NCBI GenBank assembly: GCA_963691655.1
Contig: OY829326.1
Span: 149,872,998-149,936,997, forward strand
Length of the DNA: 64,000 nucleotides
Source: Toxonevra muliebris
Taxonomy: Eukaryota > Arthropoda > Insecta > Diptera > Pallopteridae
Reading direction: 5' to 3'
Part shown: positions 12,655-25,009 of the stretch, in pieces
How positions within the stretch are numbered: the stretch's first letter is position 1
Layout: every line of letters starts with the position of its first letter
Made by a program: the position numbers and the translations under genes
The notes under the pieces: model-generated
The model's input: the letters and a program-made list of their open reading frames with translations, nothing else
Told to the model about the DNA's origin: nothing
Databases searched by the model: none

Positions 12655-14405
12655 TAGTGTCCGACCGAATATTCGACTTCGGTTATTCGGCCTAAAATTG
12701 CACCTTCGGCTTCGGCTTCAGCAAAAAATGGCCGAAATTTTGGCCGAAGTATTTTGCCGAAGTATTTTGCCGAAGCCGAAGATTATAAGCATTTTATTTT
12801 ATAATAGTTTTTACTATAGATTGGCACTCAAAATTTATACAAATAAATAAATGTCAAGTGGTTATATAAAGTATTTACATTACAATTTCTGTGTTATATT
12901 TTCTCCGTTTGCTTGTTCCATTTTTACTTTTGAAGTAACCCACAGATTTACAACCGTACAAACAGTTATAAGTGATTTTTTTTTTTAACGAACAACCTGC
13001 TGGAGCTAATGCAATTAGAGGCAGCAGAAAAAAGCCAAACTTTTTTACTTTTTAAGGAAGACTTGAAGCGTATTGAAAAGAAGCGTGAATTGTTAGAAAA
13101 GCCGACATTTTCTATTACTGGCGCTTCACTTTTTTTTGCTTTCAAGAAGGTCAAAAAAATTGAGAATTGTTTTGCCTATCGCTTTAGAATATATGTGTAA
13201 AGCGATTCTTTGAAATTGACAGTCGATTGAAAGTTATAGATGTTTATTTGCAGGCCCTGATACAGCAGTCATGCATATTTGAACTTTGAAACTAGTTTTT
13301 CTCAAAACAGCATTTTTTGAAATGGCTGCCTTGATATCTCCAAAACTAATGAACTGATTACGCTTAAATTTTCATCGTATCTTCAATGAATAAAATACTT
13401 CACATCATGCTAGCCAGATAAAAAAAACTAGCTGTGAGTAGCTGGGAATTTAAATTTTTTATACAAAATATTTAATTATTTAAAAAAAAATGATAAAAAG
13501 ATTATTCAACAACAAATATTTCAGGCATTCAACTTTTCCGGCTTCATAAAACCACGCCCATTAAATTTTTTAGGGTTTTGAGATCAGATTTATGCTTTTT
13601 ACATTAAAATTTATCAATCCCAATTCTTTTTAAATCAATCAAAAATTTGGGAACCAACTTAAATCAATCAAAAAATTGGGGCCAACTTTTTTTTTTTGAC
13701 ATAGGTTTCATTGAACGGCAGTCGTTCCACAGATATATAGGTCGATGTAACTGTATATTTTGACGTAAACAAATTTTTAAATGATTCTTGAAAAAAATAA
13801 TATTTGTCAACTCCTTCGGCATTGAACAGTTATTTAGTGTTACTGGTCAGCTTTTTATTTGGAGTATCTACTATTTATATTTTTCTGTATATGTTTGTAA
13901 ATACAAATGGGCGTGGTGAAAATTTGCACACCCATAGCAGAGCGAGTTGAAAGCCGACAGCAGTGGATTATATACGTGGATGTGGTGATCGATCTAGTTA
14001 GGTTTTGCTTTCACTATGTCATATTTGCCATCAAAGAGAGAAAAAGAGAGAATTCCCCATATGAAATTTGCCAACATTTGATTGAATTTGACATAGTGAA
14101 AACCAGGCATTTTATTCTATTTAAAATCTAAATCTCTCTTTCTCAAAATACTTTAATATCTTTTTTCGAACATTAACTTCTAATATTAAATTGTTCTTTA
14201 CTATATTTATTATACTATAATAAATACTTGAATTTAATTTGAATTGTTTCACTAAATAAAAGATCCCACATACATAGGTAGAAAAAATTTACTTTCAGAT
14301 TTTTATTTTTTATATTTATTCGTCTTCGGCCTTGGCCGAAGGTTAGATGAATGGCCAAAGTTCGGCTTCGACTTCGACCAAAAAATCACCTTCGGTCGGA
14401 CACTA
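12655..14405. mobile_element. hAT-2, non-autonomous (1,751 bp)
   Basis: Perfect 15-bp terminal inverted repeats (TAGTGTCCGACCGAA at the left, its reverse complement at the right) are bounded by a perfect 8-bp duplication, CAACCTAT (12,647-12,654 and 14,406-14,413), which places it in hAT. Both subterminal regions are packed with GGCCGAAG/CTTCGGC words, typical of multiple transposase-binding sites. Two short internal open frames (13,009-13,200 and 13,907-14,131) show no transposase motif, so it cannot move on its own. Confidence 0.93.
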
Positions 14406-14419
14406 CAACCTATATTTTT

Positions 14420-15281
14420 CAGGGACTGAAAATAATAATTATTTTTAAATGTTTAAACGAAAAAATCAATGTGTTCCAAATATCGGAGAACAATGTGGAG
14501 TACACCAAATTGAAAATGATTGTATGCTTTGTCGGAGTCGGTAGAAATTTTTTTTTTCTGAGCATTCCCACTAAAAATTAAAAATAATTTTTACCTGTGG
14601 ACTTTTATTTTTTGCTCAGAAATTATAAGCATTTTTTGATTTTTATCTGTTTGCTCAGAAATAATAATTATTTTCTGACTTTTTTTTATAATCAGGAAAA
14701 AAAAATCATTATTTGATTTTTATATTTTTGATTGAAACGAAAATATCAAATCTTTGCTCAGCTTTATGGTTTTAAGCTAGGTCGTACAAATATTTTCCGG
14801 GTTTTCAGCTAAGAAAAAACTACAAGAACAAAAAGAAAAACAACAACAACAAAACCAAACCTTTGCTGTTATTGTTGCTGAGAAAAGTCACTCCCGCAAT
14901 AACATTTTTCTCCTGCAGCTTAACACTATGTATACAGACAAGCGGTACTTTGTGCAAAAAACAACCACACAAATAATCACATGAATTTCGGTCTAACTGA
15001 ATACACGATGTGCAAAGCTGTGCAACGATTTGATTTTTTCGTTTAAATCAAAAATATAAAAATCAAATAATGATTTTTTTTTTGCTGAACTTAAAAACAA
15101 AATCAGAAAATAATTATTATTTCTGAGCAAACAGATACAAATCAAAAAAATGTTTATAATTTCTGAGCAAAAAATAAAAAATCGAAACCTAATTTTTATT
15201 GATGATCAAATAAAGAAAATTTAAGTAATAAGCATTAAATTTTGATTTTTTTCATACTGCTTATAATGATTACGGTCCCTG
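14420..15281. mobile_element. hAT-3, non-autonomous (862 bp)
   Basis: Ends CAGGGAC...GTCCCTG with a perfect 8-bp duplication, ATATTTTT (14,412-14,419 and 15,282-15,289). Inside the ends is a second inverted repeat built on TGCTCAGAAAT...ATTTCTGAGCA, so each half folds back on the other. Its left duplication overlaps the right duplication of hAT-2 by 2 nt, so it landed only 6 nt from hAT-2's flanking duplication. No coding capacity. Confidence 0.9.
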
Positions 15282-15289
15282 ATATTTTT

Positions 15290-17160
15290 TCTACTGGGGG
15301 CTAAAATAATCACACTTTTAATTACTCGCAAGGTATGAGCATATAAAGTAAAACATATCAATAAAAATGTATTCTATATTTATTGGCTAAACGACATGCC
15401 CAAAAGAGGAGACATAAAGCACCAGAACAACGACAACAACCAGCATTGTATGCAACTAAACAACTTGTGTGGTCTGTAAAATTCCTTAATAAAAAGTATA
15501 ACATTTTAAAAACTAATTTATGCATAACAAAATCAACAGAAATCAACAATGATGTCTATCGATCAACCAACAACCGAAAATATTTACGACTAAAACATTA
15601 AACCCAAATTTTTTTTCGTTTCAAAAAAGCAAATTTAAAAAAAGATTGCAATCAATCTAGAACAACAAGCAAGGATTATTGCACTGCCGACAACAAAACC
15701 AACACAAGCAGCAGAAAAAAAAACGCCACTTGCATATAACCAGTTACTAAAGCTGAAGTTTCGATATTAACACCAGTGATTAGCTGAAAGATCAGCAAGA
15801 AAGCAGCAGCTCAAGTCTCTTCAATCGCAGGAGATAAACTGCATATTTTGAGTTCATTTGGCATGCACACGCGTCCATCAAAAAACCCAAAGCATTTTCA
15901 TTTAAAAAATTTACGCTTTACAAGCGTAAAACTTTAGCTTCGAATAACCCAGAAAAAAAAAAAAAACTTAAAGGCGTACTGTAAATAATAACAATCAATT
16001 AAGACTCATCAATATTACAAATACCTATCTACCAAAAGCAATTGAGTATTAAGTTGAGTTGGAAGAAAGTATGTGGATGTACGAGAAGCGTAACATATTA
16101 ACCGATATTAAGTAAAAACAACAACAAATTCACTGTGAACAGCTAACAGACTTTAAAGCAAAATACAAGCAACTTACAAAAAAAAAGGGGAAAAAACAAA
16201 ACCAGGTCAATTTGTTAGTAATAACTTTTCATTAACTTTCATTGGTACCACAAAACAAAAACGGAATTTTAAAAATTCCTGAAAAAAGAAATAAAATAAA
16301 AATGCAATTAGTTGAGTTATCCTTTCTTTTTTTTTGGTTCCTTGAAATGTTATCTCTACACACACAAGAAAAACAAACCCTTTTCATAATCTTAATACTG
16401 AATGCTAACGAAAAATATATTTTTTTATTGCTTCATAAAAATATTTTAGAAATGTTGAAAGTATTTTTGAACATATAGTATATAGGAGAAAGGATATTTC
16501 CATTTTTTTATTTTTGTCATTAAAAAATGCCACCATCATTGTTGAAATGTTTGCTTGACAGATAACTGGGCTATCGTCTGTGGTAGGTCTATGATGAGAT
16601 TTTTAATTAGTTGCTGATTGCGTTCAGCACTGATTATCATCATTTTTTAGCTTTTATTATTCATCTTAATTGGTAGTGGCATTATTAAATTGTATTGTTC
16701 TTATCATCTTCACTTTTAGATGTGAAGTATGTATGTATAAAAATCGAAAAATCCGAATTGTCATATAGCTCCATGCACATTATGTTATGCATTAAACACA
16801 TAACTTTTTTCTTCTTTTTCTACTTTTTAGGCTCATCGGCCCACCAAACGACTAGACTCTGGTTTCGCATCGATTCGTATTTGTGTGGATATAGTTCCTG
16901 ATACTTTTGTCAATTGCTTATTAACCGTAAAGGTCATGTTAAAAAACGCTTATTAAAAAACCCAAAATAAGGATAAATGAGACCAGTAGGTATAGTGGTG
17001 AAGAGGTTAACATGTTTTCTAAATAAAACGAATTAAAATTATCACAAATAGTACTCAAACAATAAAACGGCATCAGCCTCATCATTGTGGCTCCAAAAGT
17101 CGAATTTGTTTGAAATCCCAAATTAAAAAAATTGAGAAAGTAAATGAAAAATAAAAAAAA
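15290..17160. other. Unassigned; leader-like CAA/CAG-rich part, possible small exon at 16,832
   Basis: 15,380-16,200 is rich in AACAAC and CAGCAG words like fly 5' leaders, but shows no long ORF and no clear donor site. At 16,815-16,831 a strong pyrimidine tract plus TAG precedes an open stretch to TGA at 16,900-16,902, reading SSAHQTTRLWFRIDSYLC. It could be a terminal exon, but no partner donor or homology is recognised, so it is only noted here. Confidence 0.25.
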
Positions 17161-17245
17161 AGTCGCCGAAACACCTGCGGGACTCGAGCCCTCATTTCAC
17201 GACTTAAAGATCTGCGGTCTATATCCAAAGCTACAAACTTGTTTT
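17160..17245 (-). repeat. tRNA-like fragment with B-box and T-run
   Basis: On the minus strand the word GGCTCGAGTCCCG matches a pol III B box, and a possible A box (TAGCTTTGGATATAG) lies upstream at tRNA-like spacing. Several T residues follow within 20 nt, as in a pol III terminator. The acceptor stem does not pair, so it is more likely a tRNA-derived repeat or pseudogene than a working tRNA. Confidence 0.35.
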
Positions 17246-17298
17246 CATTTTAGCAAAAGATTTTTGAATTAAACAAAAACCGATTCCTTAATATATAC

Positions 17299-18290
17299 TA
17301 GGTGGGGCAAAAGTAATGTTATAACGTGAATTCGCTGCAATTTTATTAGAAATTAAAAAAAAAACTGAGTTCTGTTTTCATTTCTGTTTATTTAAAGGTG
17401 TAAAATTGATGACATTAAGTTGAAAAAATGATATCGGTCAAATGACCACTTCCTGAGTTGATGCACATTTTTACGGAATTTTGAGTTGTTGCTCGGGAAA
17501 CGTCTGACTCAAAATTGGTGACTTATTTTTCAATGCTGCAATATTTGTGTTTCGTTGTGGTAAACCCAAGTCAAAAAGTCTCTCCCCCCCCCCCAAAAAA
17601 AAAAAATGCTGGCACCGTCATATCGGGCTATCTGGCCAGCCAGTTCAAATCGCCAAAACGGGAGATCATACGGCTCGGAAACTGATGTTTCAGAATCTCC
17701 ATCGTTGCCCGAGCTGTGTGAGCCGTTGCTTCGCCCTGCTGGAACCAATAATACTCGAGACCCAATTTAGCAATTTGCGGCAAAATAATTCGTTTAGCAT
17801 TTGTCTGTGACAATGTGGGCAAATCAGTTTTTCACTGAAAATGCCGCGCCAAACAGTCACTTCGGGGAGATGCAATGGCTCTTCGTGCATTTCATGTGGA
17901 TTCTTTGTGCCCAGAAATGCAAATTTTGGTTATAAATATATCAACTTAAGTGGAAATGAGCTTCGTCGCTCATTATGATTTTGGATACGTGGATGCATCG
18001 TGGTCTCGTCACTGTTTGTAACCTCTATCGGATGCCGTCAGCTACAGCAGCGATTTCCTCGATCGAACGGGCAATCCGGTGCCGGTTACTTCTAGCGATA
18101 TCTATAGTGGACCCAGTTTGAACGAGACGCTCAATCAAACGCTTAATTGTTCGCACACATGGTACCGGATACTGTGTACTGTGTTAAAACAACAGACCGG
18201 AAATCGGTCAAATAAGGAGTAACAATAATTCCGCGTTCTTCAGGTGCTTATCGCTTCATTGTTTGTTGTCAACAAATCCTCTGTCTGTCT
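17299..18290 (-). pseudogene. Decayed mariner (DD41D-type) transposase
   Basis: Transposase relic read on the minus strand from about 18,150 to 17,400 in three mixed frames. Recognisable blocks in order are: a NKQNxHFWAQ-like stretch near 17,930, HEEPLHLPEVTVWRGIFSEK at about 17,830-17,890, WFQQGEATAHTARATMEIL at about 17,690-17,750 (the catalytic QQD is changed to QQG), then RMISRFGDLNWLAR and a remnant of the FFLWG end. Known relatives have 41 residues between the second and third catalytic Asp. A possible terminal repeat, CTAGGTGGGGCAAAAG, starts near 17,299; its partner was not found. The hAT-1 copy beginning at 18,296 adjoins it. Confidence 0.75.
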
Positions 18291-18295
18291 ACAAC

Positions 18296-19210
18296 CAGGG
18301 ACGCCAACTCATTTTTTCTCCTTCCTCGATAACCCTCGAGAAATTCCCCGATTTTCGATCGAATTCCCCGCATTGTTATAATTTCATATTATAACAGCGC
18401 TACACGCACTTTCCATATAAATATTTTATAAAAACGAAAATAACCTCAGTGAGTGTTATTTTAAGGCGACCCTGAACTTTCTCGGTCCAAAACTTAACAA
18501 ATTTTTACGGGACTGGTAGACTAATAGAAACGTACTTTCTGACTCCGGAATTCTTAACATAAAAGCTTCAACCCACTTTTGGACATCAAAGTTCTTAAAG
18601 GAGTAGACATGGGATTTCTTTTAACTCAATTAAAAAATGGCAAAAACTTTATTTTGAGAAAAACAGGTTCAAAGTTTTAACTATCGGTTTTTAAAATATA
18701 AAATATACTTCATCTTCTTTATGATGGCTGACCGTAATTTGTAAGTTTACAGATTAGTCAGCAATGATTAAGAGTTAATCAGGAGGGGCTGGACGAAGGC
18801 ATAGCTAAGTCTTTCCGAACGGCCAAAAGGGAAGTCGAAGAGCCGCGCGACTGTTTTGCCCTGACTGACACTCGCCGCTATAATCGTCTATATTTACAAA
18901 AGCACTCTACGTTCTCTGAAATTTTTACAAAATACTTTTAAAATATAATACTTTCAAATAGCACACTTTTAAAAATTAATTTCTCCAAAACAATAAATTG
19001 CAGGAAAAGATGAAGATTTTAAGACCCAAAATATGAAATATTTCATACGTTTTACATTACATAAAATTTAACAAAAAAATTCTACAGACTTTAATTACTA
19101 AAAGCTGAACGACTTCAAATTCCCCGCAAAAAAATAGCTCATTCCCCGATTCCCCGCACCAAGTAAAATTCCCCGCAAATCGGGGAATCCCCTGCAAGTT
19201 GGCATCGCTG
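18296..19210 (-). mobile_element. hAT-1 MITE, copy 2 (915 bp)
   Basis: Reverse-orientation copy of the element at 6,386. It starts CAGGGACGCCAACTC and ends CAAGTTGGCATCGCTG, flanked by a perfect 8-bp duplication, TCTACAAC (18,288-18,295 and 19,211-19,218). Nearly full collinearity with copy 1, including the GCGGGGAAT subterminal repeats, shows both are recent compared with neighbouring relics. Confidence 0.93.
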
Positions 19211-19423
19211 TCTACAACATAAATATCAAAGCCCAAGTATGTTTTGTTTTTGTATCAAAAACAATTTGGTCAATTTGCTTATTTGTGGTGATATTAAATT
19301 TTGTATGTTTTTCTTAGTTAAGTTTGACTTATTAAACGTTGAAGAGGAAAATGTGTTGTCAATTTTTCTTCTACATTTACATGTGCATTCGCATCCATTA
19401 CATAGCTAGTGTACACTACTATA

Positions 19424-20608
19424 CAGGGTGACAATTGTAAAGTGACGCAAGTTTAATACTCTGCAGCAAGCTTTGCCATTTACCGTTACTTTAGTTTAAA
19501 AAGCAAATTCATTCATCATTGGCTTTGCTTTTAATTTCATTTGAATTTTTTTTATTACATTTTGAAATTTCCATAAAAATGGACAAGGAAAATATTCGTC
19601 GTGAAATTATGAAATTTCATTTGGCAAATTATAGTAGCCGTCAAATTGCAAAGGCTTTAAATTTGTCAAGTCGTACGGTAGACCGAGCTATTATTCGATA
19701 TAATGAAACTGGGGGTTTTGGAGATAGAGACCGGGGAAAATTTTTAACAGTTGCCACTACTGGTTTAACAGAAAAAATTCGTAAACGAATCAAGCGAAAT
19801 CCAAGGCGCTCAATGAGAAAAATCGCTCAGGAAGTGGGAGTAAACCGTGAAACAGTGCGAATCATTGCAAAATCAAAGCTTAATCTTAAGCCGTACAAGC
19901 TCCGAAAAGCTCAAGATTTGACACGAAAAAAGAAAGATTTGCGACTGCAAAGATGCAAGGCGTTGCTACGCTCCTCCGTGTTAAAAAATGTTGAAAATAT
20001 CTTGTTTACAGATAAAAAAATTTTCACGGTTGAACAACATTTCAATGCGCAAAATGACCGAATGTGGCTAACATCATCATCGCAACAAAATAGGACTGTT
20101 GGCCGAGTTCAAAAGCCAGCTTCCGTTATGTTATGGGCTGGAGTTTCCGCTAATGCCAGAACCCCTCTAATATTCGTTGAAGAGGGTGTTAAAATTGACC
20201 AGGCTGTTTATCGGAACATTTTAAATGGACATGTTCTTCCCTGGGCCCAAGATACATTTGGAAATGAAAACTGGACTTTCCCGCAAGATTCTGCACCTTC
20301 CCACATGGCAAAATTAACGCAAACATGGATAAAAGACAATTTTTCTGGATTCATAACATCTCAAGAATGGCCACCATACTCCCCAGACTTGAATCCAATG
20401 GACTACTCTATTTGGAGTATTTTAGAGAGTAAGGCTTGTGCATCTCAACACCACAGTCTGGAGTCGCTGACAAATTCATTAGAGAAAGCCTGGACTGAAA
20501 TTGATCAGGAAATCCTGCGGCGAACAGTCCTACGATTTTCGGATCGATTGAAGGTGGTTTTGAAAATAACTGCTGAAATGTGTGCGACACTTTACGATTG
20601 TCACCCTG
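19424..20608 (+). mobile_element. DD37D mariner element, apparently complete (about 1.19 kb)
   Basis: Terminal inverted repeats of about 26 nt (CAGGGTGACAATTGTAAAG at the left; the right end matches with about two changes) are flanked by TA on each side, as in all Tc1/mariner elements. The ends can be read with TA as duplication at 19,422-19,423/20,609-20,610, or one TA further out. The single intact transposase frame fills the interior. It is the only element in the window with an unbroken transposase. Confidence 0.93.
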
Positions 20609-20613
20609 TATAA
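19579..20613 (+). CDS. Mariner-type transposase (DD37D)
   Basis: DNA-cutting and strand-transfer enzyme of a Tc1/mariner element, 344 aa from the ATG at 19,579. That start is preferred over the in-frame ATG at 19,519 because of its AAAATGG context and because the extra 20 residues are hydrophobic and atypical. The N-terminus has two helix-turn-helix units (SRQIAKALNLSSRTVDRAI at about 20-40; MRKIAQEVGVNRETVRIIA at about 85-105). The catalytic triad is the first Asp in ILFTDKKIF, the second in FPQDSAPSH, and the third in SPDLNPMDYSIW. Exactly 37 residues lie between the second and third, which defines the DD37D (maT-like) group. No stop or frameshift interrupts it. Oddly, the frame runs through the right terminal repeat, and the stop TAA (20,611-20,613) is completed by flanking DNA. 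Confidence 0.92.
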   Translation: MDKENIRREIMKFHLANYSSRQIAKALNLSSRTVDRAIIRYNETGGFGDRDRGKFLTVATTGLTEKIRKRIKRNPRRSMRKIAQEVGVNRETVRIIAKSKLNLKPYKLRKAQDLTRKKKDLRLQRCKALLRSSVLKNVENILFTDKKIFTVEQHFNAQNDRMWLTSSSQQNRTVGRVQKPASVMLWAGVSANARTPLIFVEEGVKIDQAVYRNILNGHVLPWAQDTFGNENWTFPQDSAPSHMAKLTQTWIKDNFSGFITSQEWPPYSPDLNPMDYSIWSILESKACASQHHSLESLTNSLEKAWTEIDQEILRRTVLRFSDRLKVVLKITAEMCATLYDCHPV

Positions 20614-20667
20614 GTCAAAAATGATATTGGATTCAAATCATGGTATAAATCGTTGCTATAAAATTTC

Positions 20668-20805
20668 GTTCAGAGCAAAAGCGGGTAAGTACCTGTGCGA
20701 TACTTAACCCATTTTTGCTCTGAATATATATTCTTTCACTTTTACTCTGAACGGTACTCGTGCCGTTTTTGGCCAAAAGTAAAATTATACCGTTTTTCTC
20801 TGAAC
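20668..20805. repeat. Small inverted-repeat cluster (138 bp), possible MITE
   Basis: Outer ends GTTCAGAGCAAAAGCGG and, reversed, GTTCAGAGAAAAACGG form an imperfect inverted repeat. An inner palindrome TTCAGAGCAAAA...TTTTGCTCTGAA occupies the left half. No convincing target duplication was seen. It may be a short non-autonomous element or a hairpin-forming site. Confidence 0.4.
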
Positions 20806-23800
20806 TTATAAGTTGTATCCACTGCTTTCTCTCTCAGCCTCTGGAATTATTTATAGGGTATTTCTTTTAATACTTTTGTGTGTATTTTTGCCTATCTAGA
20901 TAGGTAAAAATTTCTTTTCCCATTTATCAATAATAATAAATCATTTTAGTGTTTAGAACCACTATATTTTTTATAATTTTTTGATGGAAGTCATTTTATT
21001 TGATTCTAAAAGTATGTAAAAATGCAAAAAGATATGAATCTAAAAAGTTTAATTAAAACATTTTTTTCAGTGAAATTGTCAAACTTATAAAAGAAATTTT
21101 TAATAAACAATGTTAATTCCAACAAGCAAATTAAATTTATTAACCCATTAAGGACGAGCGGGAACTAAAGTAGATAGATCAAGAAAGTAAGTTAAGAAAA
21201 AATGGTTTTTGAATCTGGCTCAGGAACTGCTCAGCGACAAGGTGCCATATGGCATCGCTTGGCATTACTGGGTTTAAAATCAGTATTTGCCTTAACCTGT
21301 TATGGCATGCAAAAGCCAATGAAAAACTCAATTCTAAGGTTCATTTACGACGTACTTATACAACATATACTATAACTGTGTATTTTTATATTTGAAACCA
21401 GAGGATCCAAATAGCCTTATATGTGAAATGAAGGCTTGAGAACTCATCCGAATTTTGTCCAGCCATTCTATGGAATCAAATAACAGTGCCTCACTACTAA
21501 CTTAAGCAAATTTTTAAATAATATTTACCCCCAAAAATACTTGTTGGATGCTCCACTTATCCAAGAAAGCTACATAGATTGATTATGAATCATCTTTCTT
21601 CTCCTATCCCTAAAAATATATTTGCAATTTTGATTCTTGTCTTTTATCAAAAAATAATTTTTAAAAGAACGATAAGTAGATATCAGAAATACACACTTTT
21701 TGGACCACCTTGAAATTGTAGAATGATACTACAATAGTAATTTAATTTATTTAATTTCCCTTATGACTTTCCGTACACTTTTCTTTAAAGTTTCTAATAC
21801 ATTCTAATAGTTGGCATTAATTGTCAACGCCTGAATAGCTAAAACAGCACGATATAACATTCAGCACAAGCCCAAGATATTGAGCAAAAGGTGTGGTCTA
21901 CCAAAAAAATATAAAAGAAATATATTTAATTGTATAATAATGAATAATATAGTTGGGATGCATTAAAATGAATTGCATAAAACTACAAACAGCTCAATTA
22001 TGAGGATAAGTAGGAAATTGTGTCAAGATCAGTACCAAAGCCAGCAGAGAATCCATACATACATACATACATATGCCGCAAAAACTTCCGGTCAATACTG
22101 AAATTTTAAGACAAATTGAATTGTCAAAATCCGAAGACACAAATTTTTTGCAGCATAAGAAATAAACTCAGGTAAATGAACCCACAATTGCACATTTCAT
22201 GCTGTCTTCTTTCTCGTTTTCTTTTTTAAGTTGAATTTGAAGATAAAATTAAAAAATTGAAATAAGGAAATAGGAACAAAACAAACAATTGTGCTTGAAA
22301 AATTAATTATGGCTCAGGACATCATTCCAACGGATGTCCGGCGTTGAAGTTGAATTGAAGGCGTCCGCTTGGTAGAAAATAATCTTTTCTTATTTTATTT
22401 AGGTTTTTAGCAGTGCATTAATATTAAGATTTTTAAGCATTGGATTTACAATTATTTCAATAGTACAATGAATCCTCCATACATATATAAACGAGTAGTT
22501 TGGAAGTGCATATGGGATCATAAATGTGTAGTGTAGTTTTGATGCAATTTTAGTCATAAATGACAGCGGTACGGTATAATAATAAAAAATAAGTAGAGCT
22601 CTGTTCTGTTGATGTCTATAGAGTGCAATACTGGTTTTATTGCACATCTTTGTGATCCATAATATTTTGAGATGGAAGGAACAATGACCAGCATTGTTCT
22701 GCTTTTTTCTTCTTTTATTGTGAATTTATTTCTTTTCGTTTTCGTTTTCTTTTTTTTTTTTTTTTTGTATTCAAAGAAACTGCATTAATTTATTATATTA
22801 CGCTACATTTTTGATATTAATTTTCTTTGTTAATAAGATCAGGGTATCGCATAAAATATCTAACGTTTCTTTTTCTCTAATAATTTCTCCGAGGACGTCT
22901 TTAAGTCTATCAATTGTTGACACGCGTTTCAATTTCTACTTTAACTCTGATGGTATTAGGTGTCAAGAAATTCTTTGGAATCTCTAACATACCTACACAC
23001 ATAAAAATGTGTCCCTTTTTATGCTCTGCTCTTTTCATTTACAATTTCAATTGCTTTTACATTTTCATATATCTTTTTTGGCGAAATATTTATCGAGCAT
23101 CACTAATTGTTTTGTCATCATTTAACAATTGTTCAATTGTCCTGAAATGTCCTTTCCATTGTTTGTGCTCACTGCGTTCCCATTGTGAAAATTATCACTT
23201 TTGTATTGTATTGGATTGATTTTTCTATTTGATTTGTTTTTTTCTTTTTTTTTTCATTTTACTTAAGTTTCGCTAATTATTTTTAAATTTTAATTGAAAT
23301 TATTTTTGTATTATCGTTTCATAGTTTGTGACCCACACAGATGTTTTGGGTATTTATTTGTAGTTTGCGCTATTAAATTGTATTGTTAGTATAGCAGAAC
23401 GAATTTTAGTTTGCAGTTTATTGTAGGCGTACTACAAATCGATTCGTTAACGTTCAAGGTTGTTAAAAATAATAACAGAAATTCAAAGAAAAAAGCAATT
23501 TGAATCAGAGAATCAAATAAAGTGAGCCTTAAATTTTTCGGGAAGAGGGAGAGAATCATGAAATGTTGGAGCTTTCCAGTTGCCGGAACGTGAAACAGGG
23601 TTTCTTTAAAAAAAAAAAAAAAAAACGTAGAATAGATAGGTAATTTTTCTGAACAAAAAGTCAAGCAGTTCGGACTTTAAGATTCCTAATTACAGTATTT
23701 TCAAGAAGAAACGTGCTCGGCCTAAGCCCTTCAAAAATTCCATATTATACGTCCTGTCACCACTTTTTCAAGTAATTTCGCGACAACGCGAGGCCAGCTA

Positions 23801-23980
23801 TCAACCAGCTTTTGAGTGTATTAATGCAAACTCCTAACTCACTAACCGGCCAAAAGCCGCTTTTTTGAAGAAAATTTAATTTCAGACCATGTTATGCTCG
23901 GGAATGCAAAAAAACTTAGTAACCCTGCGCAGTTTATACAAGTTTGCACTGCCCAAGCTTGGAACAGAATGGAAGCTATA
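20806..23980. other. No gene or element recognised
   Basis: AT-rich, with a CATA microsatellite at 22,052-22,072 and a long T-run at 22,750-22,768. Open frames at 22,399-22,647, 22,914-23,219 and 23,386-23,664 have no domain, and their composition matches T-rich non-coding DNA. Confidence 0.45.
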
Positions 23981-23984
23981 TTAA

Positions 23985-24080
23985 TCGATCTTCAATATAA
24001 TCGGATAATATATTGAAGAGTTATGGAATACCAGAAAAATTTCAAAAATTAATAGTTACTTCCAAGTTATAGAAAAGTAT
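23985..24080 (+). pseudogene. Possible short LINE RT fragment
   Basis: The reading ILKSYGIPEKFQKLI at about 24,012-24,058 matches the short conserved stretch that follows the motif A aspartate block in many LINE reverse transcriptases (ILRxYGIPEKFxxLI). Nothing convincing continues on either side, so this is a tentative fossil. Confidence 0.35.
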
Positions 24081-25009
24081 CCTGATGATGTTTTTCAAAG
24101 CCATTTTCAAATATGTCGCTCAAATTATCAGGTTTGTTCTGCTTTTTCGGTCAAATAGTTTAAAGAAAATTGAAAGTTATATTTTCAGTCATTGTGGAAT
24201 GCCTTACGTCCATATTGATCAACATTTTCCACAGGTTACCACCCCTGCTAACCAACAAAACTTAAAACAAAATCGTGCCAAGTTACCGCTGCATAAAGTT
24301 TGTTGCTTTTAGTGGCTTATTAAAAAAATATTATATTTTACAACAAATATTAAGTTGCGTTTAATCTTTGATTATGATTTATGTCAAAAATGTTTAAAAA
24401 ATTTTTGACATAATTGATCTTAATTCAACTATAAGACATAGTGAACCAATTAAATGTTTGATTAATCGTTTGAAGTTGAGTTTAAGAAACTTAGAAACAC
24501 ATAAAAAAAATGTGTACACCCAATGAAAAAAACTTTATATGTAGGGATTAGTAAAATATTGAAACGCTACAGTTATAGCCTTCTAAGTGGTTACTTCCCA
24601 AAAATCTAAAATGTCACTGATATCTGAACAGATCAAAAATTTTTGTATATGAAATTTTATGTAATGAAACAATTCCTGAAAATGTGTAAAAATTGACTTA
24701 GAATGTATTTGATGGATTTGATCAACATATTTAGTCAGATAAAGCGCCGATTATATTGAGTTAATCGCAATTACTATAATATTAACACTACGCAGCTGAC
24801 TTACATACGAGAGAAGGCTATACTACCCGGAAGAGTGCGAGAATGTTTGGCACATACTTTGCATTGTCCGCCAATATCGCCGTGTCCTTCGGGGAAATCG
24901 AATTGTGACAAACATCGAAATGCATAGTTACAAGTCATCGAGAGCAAAAGCTGACAATTGAGTAATATTTTTCTAACCGAATTTGGGGAAATACAGGGTT
25001 TTTTACCGA

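Noticed and set aside
22914..23219. 101-aa open frame
   Set aside because: Phe/Ile/Cys-rich translation of T-rich DNA without support.
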